Source: Anaerofustis stercorihominis DSM 17244
GTDB taxonomy: Bacteria > Bacillota > Clostridia > Eubacteriales > Anaerofustaceae
Assembly: GCF_000154825.1 (NCBI RefSeq)
Contig: NZ_DS560017.1
Location: 39,156-103,155, forward strand
Length of the DNA stretch: 64,000 nucleotides
Direction: 5' to 3'
Shown: one piece after another, positions 60,665 through 64,000 of the stretch
How the letters are laid out: every line of letters begins with the position of its first letter
Numbering within the stretch: the first letter of the stretch is position 1
The notes under the pieces: model-generated
Databases searched by the model: none
Seen by the model: the letters and a program-made list of their open reading frames with translations, nothing else
Told to the model about the DNA's origin: nothing
Translations under genes and position numbers: made by a program

Positions 60665-62311
60665 TTATTCATAAAAACTCCCGCCGATGAATTCTTTTAA
60701 AATAGAAACTCCGGGGATATATTCTTCGTTTTCTATGGTTTTAAAGAAGGATAAGAAATCGAGGAGATGTCTGGCTTCATAGTAATACTTTTCTCCTTTT
60801 CCTATTTCCTGTAAAAGAGGATAAGCGTACTTTTTAAGGATAGGTATCTCGTATAACAAAGTGGAATTTATTATATAATCCGCCTGCTCTCTGTATGGGA
60901 TTATATTTACTTTTTCTCCGCTCCTAACGTCTTCCCACATGCTTATCGTGTCTATCGCTTTTTTGCTCCTTGCATGAGTATCCCTTACTATCCTTCTGAG
61001 CATCCTTATTTTTGATGTGGTTATCCTATTGTATTGGTCTATACCCATTACGGTAAAAGGACATATATAAATCTTAAATTTATCCTTATCGGGTATGGAA
61101 ACGGTCAGTCTTTCGTTGAGTCCGTGGATACCCTCTATTATTATAGGATTATTTTCGCTAACTTTGATTTTTCTTCCGAACTTCTTCCTCGTTCCCGTAT
61201 GGAAATCAAAGATAGGGATTTCCACTTCTTCTCCGTTTATGAGCTTTAAGAGATGTTCGTTAAAAAGAGAAACGTCTATGGCTTCCAAACACTCGTACAT
61301 AGGTTTCCCGTCTTCGTCCTTGGGGGTGATGTCTCTGTTTAGGAAATAATCATCGAGACCTATGGTAACCGGGCTTAGCCCCCTTGCCATCAAATGAGTC
61401 TGAAGTCTTTTTGATGTGGTGGTCTTTCCGGAAGAAGAGGGGCCTGCTATTAAAATTATCCTCTTTTTATCCTTTGAGGTGATTATCTTATCCGCAGCTT
61501 TTGCTATAAGATATTCATGTCTGGCTTCGCTTGCAAGTATAAGCTCCTCAATTTCGTTGTTTTCGATTTTTTTATTGAGGGAAGCTATATTAGTAACCCC
61601 CACATCTTTAAGCCACTTATCGAACTCTTCATACTCTTCAAAGAGTTTGGGATTATCAAAAAATTCATGTACCTTATCGGGATGAGTCTTGTCACACCCG
61701 AGGAGTATCGCTCCGTGATTGTATTTGATTATGTCAAATACTTTTAAATACCCTGTGGAAGGAAGAAGGTCCCCGTAGAAATATCCGTAAGCCCCTCCAA
61801 GCTCGTATAAAGTAAGTATACCGTCTCTTAAGCAGTCTACCAGTTCTTTGTTGGTAAGGAATATATTTTTATCGATAGAGGCTTTCATGTCTTCTCTGGT
61901 GGTCTTGAGTTTATTTATGTCATAATTATCTTCTATTATCTTCTTCATTTCATACTTAAGCTTTTTTATATCCTCTTCGCTCAAGTCGCTCTCGTCGGTG
62001 TATTCAAAGAAGATACCTCCTCCGAGAGAATATCCTATGGAGATCTCCCTGTCTTTAAAAACCTGCTTTGAACTTACCGCAAGCAGGAACAGCAGGGTCT
62101 TTTCATAAATCTTCTTTCCGAGAGAGGAATTTATATACACGAACTCAAAGGTGCTGTCCTTTTTGAATTCATAATTCAAACTTTCGACTACGTTATTAAC
62201 AAGTCCCCCGACCACAAATCTGTGATTTTCGCTTAAGTCAACTATGTCCTCGATAGTGGTTCCCTCTTTTACTTCTATTTCTTTTTTATTATCTATCAAA
62301 AGCTTAATCAT
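60665..62311 (-). CDS. TGS-domain nucleoside kinase (uridine kinase-like)
   Basis: This 548-aa protein has a TGS domain (about 1-60) and a ThrRS-like second domain (about 60-240), then a uridine kinase/PRK-type P-loop domain (Walker A GPSSSGKTTTSKRL about 284-297, DDYFLNRD, EGIHGLNE). The fusion is known in Firmicutes but its true substrate is not settled. AAGGAG sets the ATG at 62311, which overlaps recU by 8 nt, so the genes are coupled. Confidence 0.9.
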   Translation of the reverse strand: MIKLLIDNKKEIEVKEGTTIEDIVDLSENHRFVVGGLVNNVVESLNYEFKKDSTFEFVYINSSLGKKIYEKTLLFLLAVSSKQVFKDREISIGYSLGGGIFFEYTDESDLSEEDIKKLKYEMKKIIEDNYDINKLKTTREDMKASIDKNIFLTNKELVDCLRDGILTLYELGGAYGYFYGDLLPSTGYLKVFDIIKYNHGAILLGCDKTHPDKVHEFFDNPKLFEEYEEFDKWLKDVGVTNIASLNKKIENNEIEELILASEARHEYLIAKAADKIITSKDKKRIILIAGPSSSGKTTTSKRLQTHLMARGLSPVTIGLDDYFLNRDITPKDEDGKPMYECLEAIDVSLFNEHLLKLINGEEVEIPIFDFHTGTRKKFGRKIKVSENNPIIIEGIHGLNERLTVSIPDKDKFKIYICPFTVMGIDQYNRITTSKIRMLRRIVRDTHARSKKAIDTISMWEDVRSGEKVNIIPYREQADYIINSTLLYEIPILKKYAYPLLQEIGKGEKYYYEARHLLDFLSFFKTIENEEYIPGVSILKEFIGGSFYE

Positions 62312-62849
62312 TCGTCTTCTCCTTAATCTCAAGATATGTACCTACCCCTTCCAAATAGTGAAGAGGATATTTCGTGTCCGTAAAAATCTCCAAGTCCTTA
62401 TTGAATGCCTCATAAGGGATCGATTTTCTTCCCCCGTTTTGCGCATCGTTATAATACTTGATAAGAGTTTTCATATCTAAAATATAATATTCATCAAATT
62501 TACTGAAGTGAACAAGTAAAAATGCGATACCTCCCTGCATATCGAATTTATCCATAAATTCGACTTGATGAGAGTGGATATTCGCTATGGGCAGGGATTT
62601 ATGCGTCGTTTCCTTTGCGTCGAAACAAACCGGTATCCCCTGAACATTTCCCATATAGTCTACTGTACTCTTTTCGTCAAAATATGCAAGAGAAATCACG
62701 CCTCTTTCATTATCAAGCTTTACGGGCTTGATAGAGGTGGGGATCTTTTGTACGACTGCAAGGTCGTCGTCAAAGTATTCTTTGTTCGTCCTGTTTATCA
62801 AATCTTCAAAGTCGCTTCCCCGAAGTCCTCTGGTCTGCCAATATCCCAT
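62304..62849 (-). CDS. recU: Holliday junction resolvase RecU
   Basis: This 181-aa protein has the RecU pattern: RGSDFEDLINRTNKEY at the N-terminus, STVDYMGNVQGIPVCFDAKET (active-site D and E-x-K-like core, about 61-81), HSHQVEFM and GGIAFLLVHFS. It resolves recombination intermediates and is specific to Firmicutes. It is coupled to the downstream kinase gene. GGAG lies before the ATG. Confidence 0.94.
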   Translation of the reverse strand: MGYWQTRGLRGSDFEDLINRTNKEYFDDDLAVVQKIPTSIKPVKLDNERGVISLAYFDEKSTVDYMGNVQGIPVCFDAKETTHKSLPIANIHSHQVEFMDKFDMQGGIAFLLVHFSKFDEYYILDMKTLIKYYNDAQNGGRKSIPYEAFNKDLEIFTDTKYPLHYLEGVGTYLEIKEKTND

Positions 62850-62888
62850 TTTTTCTCTCCTTATATCTTTACCCTTATTATATTAAAA

Positions 62889-62916
62889 TAAAAAGAAGTT
62901 TAAAACTTCTTTTTAT
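62889..62916. terminator. Terminator between the membrane-protein gene and recU
   Basis: AAAAAGAAGTT-taaa-ACTTCTTTTT, usable on the minus strand for the gene ending at 62923. Confidence 0.82.
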
Positions 62917-62922
62917 CATTTT

Positions 62923-63837
62923 CTATTCTATTTTATCGTTATTTTTCCTTTTTACTCTAAGTTCTTTTCTTTTTTTCTTCATATTCTTATATTTCTTCTG
63001 CCTTAGAGCATATATCACTATCCCGCCGACAATCAGTATAAGTATCCCTCCGCCAAAGAAATATCCGAAAACCGATTCGCCTTCTTTTTCCGTTTGTATT
63101 TCAGCAGGCGAAGTCTCTTCCTTCGGTGTCTCTTTCTGCTCTTCCTTTACCTCAGCTTCCTTGTTTTTTTTCGCTGCCAAAGACTTTTTCTTTGCCGCTA
63201 TTTCGGCAGCATCGGGAACGACAAGGTTTGTTATTGTATAACTGTCTTTTATTTTATTTATCGTGCCTTTATAATTCGAAAGGCTCTTTAAGTAGCAGTC
63301 GAGCTGAAGTACGTAAAGTCCTCCGTTGGTGACGGTCAGGTAATAATACCCCGCACTCTTTGCGGATTTACCTTTGTAATAACATTTCCAAGCAGGTATC
63401 CCGCTTAACTTGGACTTTGAGACTTCAAAAGAATATTCGCTTTTCGCGTCCCCCAAAATATCTTTGAAATATTTTGTGATATATTTTTTATCGTTCCAAG
63501 TATCTTTTGTATACTGACTTTCTATATAAACCTCTTCTCTTAAAAGTTCATCCTTGGAAAGTTTTTTTTCGCTTAAAGTATCTTCATATATGTCACCGTA
63601 GACTATTCTCGCCGTCAAATAGAAATTAACGGGGAATTCTCTTGCGTTTTCGCTCAGTTTTTCCATGTTTTTCTTCGCAGAAGAAGGAAGCTTCATGCTG
63701 ACATGAAGCTTTTCGTTTGTGTAAGTTTTATATTTTTCTGCTCCCCAGATATAAGGCGATACGGCGCCTAAAACCATTAATACAGCAAGGACAGCGACAA
63801 TTATCCTGGCTATTAACTGTCTTGTTTTTGGCTTCAT
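62923..63837 (-). CDS. Membrane-anchored extracytoplasmic protein of unknown function
   Basis: This 304-aa protein has an N-terminal membrane helix or signal (11-33) and an extracytoplasmic domain (about 35-205, rich in Lys/Tyr with the segment IPAWKCYYKGKSAKSAGYYYLTVTNGG). A charged Glu/Lys linker (210-262) leads to a second membrane helix (265-285) and a very basic tail. I do not recognise the family. Its topology suggests a surface domain held at both ends. GGGAG lies before the ATG. Confidence 0.75.
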   Translation of the reverse strand: MKPKTRQLIARIIVAVLAVLMVLGAVSPYIWGAEKYKTYTNEKLHVSMKLPSSAKKNMEKLSENAREFPVNFYLTARIVYGDIYEDTLSEKKLSKDELLREEVYIESQYTKDTWNDKKYITKYFKDILGDAKSEYSFEVSKSKLSGIPAWKCYYKGKSAKSAGYYYLTVTNGGLYVLQLDCYLKSLSNYKGTINKIKDSYTITNLVVPDAAEIAAKKKSLAAKKNKEAEVKEEQKETPKEETSPAEIQTEKEGESVFGYFFGGGILILIVGGIVIYALRQKKYKNMKKKRKELRVKRKNNDKIE

Positions 63838-64000
63838 AATATACTCCCGTTATTGATATTATGACTTATATTATCATAATTTTTCTTTTTTGTAAAGGAA
63901 CAACGACTAAAGACTATATAGCTTTAAAATTTGATAATCATATTGAAAAGATACTTTATGCGTTTTATTTTTTTGTTATTAAACATTTAAAAAGTATTTT

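Overview
The window is AT-rich DNA from a low-GC Gram-positive anaerobe. The evidence is strong Shine-Dalgarno sites, TTGACA/TATAAT promoters, BspA-type and sortase-type surface proteins, butyryl-CoA-type acyl-CoA dehydrogenases, a flavodiiron protein, RecU, GatAB, an L10 leader and a split B12-dependent methionine synthase. A member of the Clostridia (Eubacteriales, perhaps near Eubacteriaceae) fits; the genus cannot be fixed from the sequence alone.

Layout. 0.5-4.4 kb: a Crp/Fnr-type regulator divergent from an acyl-CoA dehydrogenase / ETF-alpha / rubredoxin triple fusion and an FprA-type flavodiiron protein, which together look like a self-contained electron path from acyl-CoA to O2. 4.6-7.2 kb: a second acyl-CoA dehydrogenase divergent from a LysR regulator, bracketed by 70-bp direct repeats. 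7.2-8.0 kb: a small ribbon-helix-helix/DUF6809-like island. 8.4-11.3 kb: gatA-gatB without gatC. 11.8-15.7 kb: a SIS-domain protein, a sortase-type surface protein and a FAD oxidoreductase behind a purine-riboswitch-like leader. 16.1-18.0 kb: a type I toxin-antitoxin-like locus, three tandem RHH genes and an RHH-DUF6809 operon. 18.8-28.5 kb: Zn alcohol dehydrogenase, LRR surface protein, Rrf2 regulator, CDF exporter, galactitol-type PTS IIC with a transaldolase and a divergent DeoR regulator, and an XRE/DUF6809 pair. 29.3-29.7 kb: a second copy of the type I TA-like locus. 30.0-33.3 kb: rpmG-secE-nusG-rplK-rplA-(L10 leader)-rplJ-rplL, with rpoB not following. 34-38 kb: GNAT acetyltransferase, TetR and an ABC exporter. 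38.4-46 kb: three surface/secreted protein genes, two of them frameshifted. 46.2-52.1 kb: metF, the methionine synthase reactivation domain, a MATE transporter and metH. 52.7-57.4 kb: SGNH hydrolase, YihY/BrkB protein, tRNA-Thr(CGT) and patatin. 57.7-60.5 kb: a short leader ORF and tandem mgtE genes. 60.7-63.8 kb: TGS-domain kinase, recU and a membrane protein.

The most unusual content lies between the genes. More than twenty intergenic copies of a structured repeat family are scattered through the window. Each is a chain of hairpins whose loops and spacers are conserved, while the arms differ from copy to copy and stay complementary. A second module (D, about 110-135 bp, seven good copies) carries three such hairpins between fixed ends and is often nested inside the first family. 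This base-pair covariation suggests that the folded RNA or single-stranded DNA form matters. I do not recognise the family. The duplicated convergent type I TA-like locus lies among these repeats.
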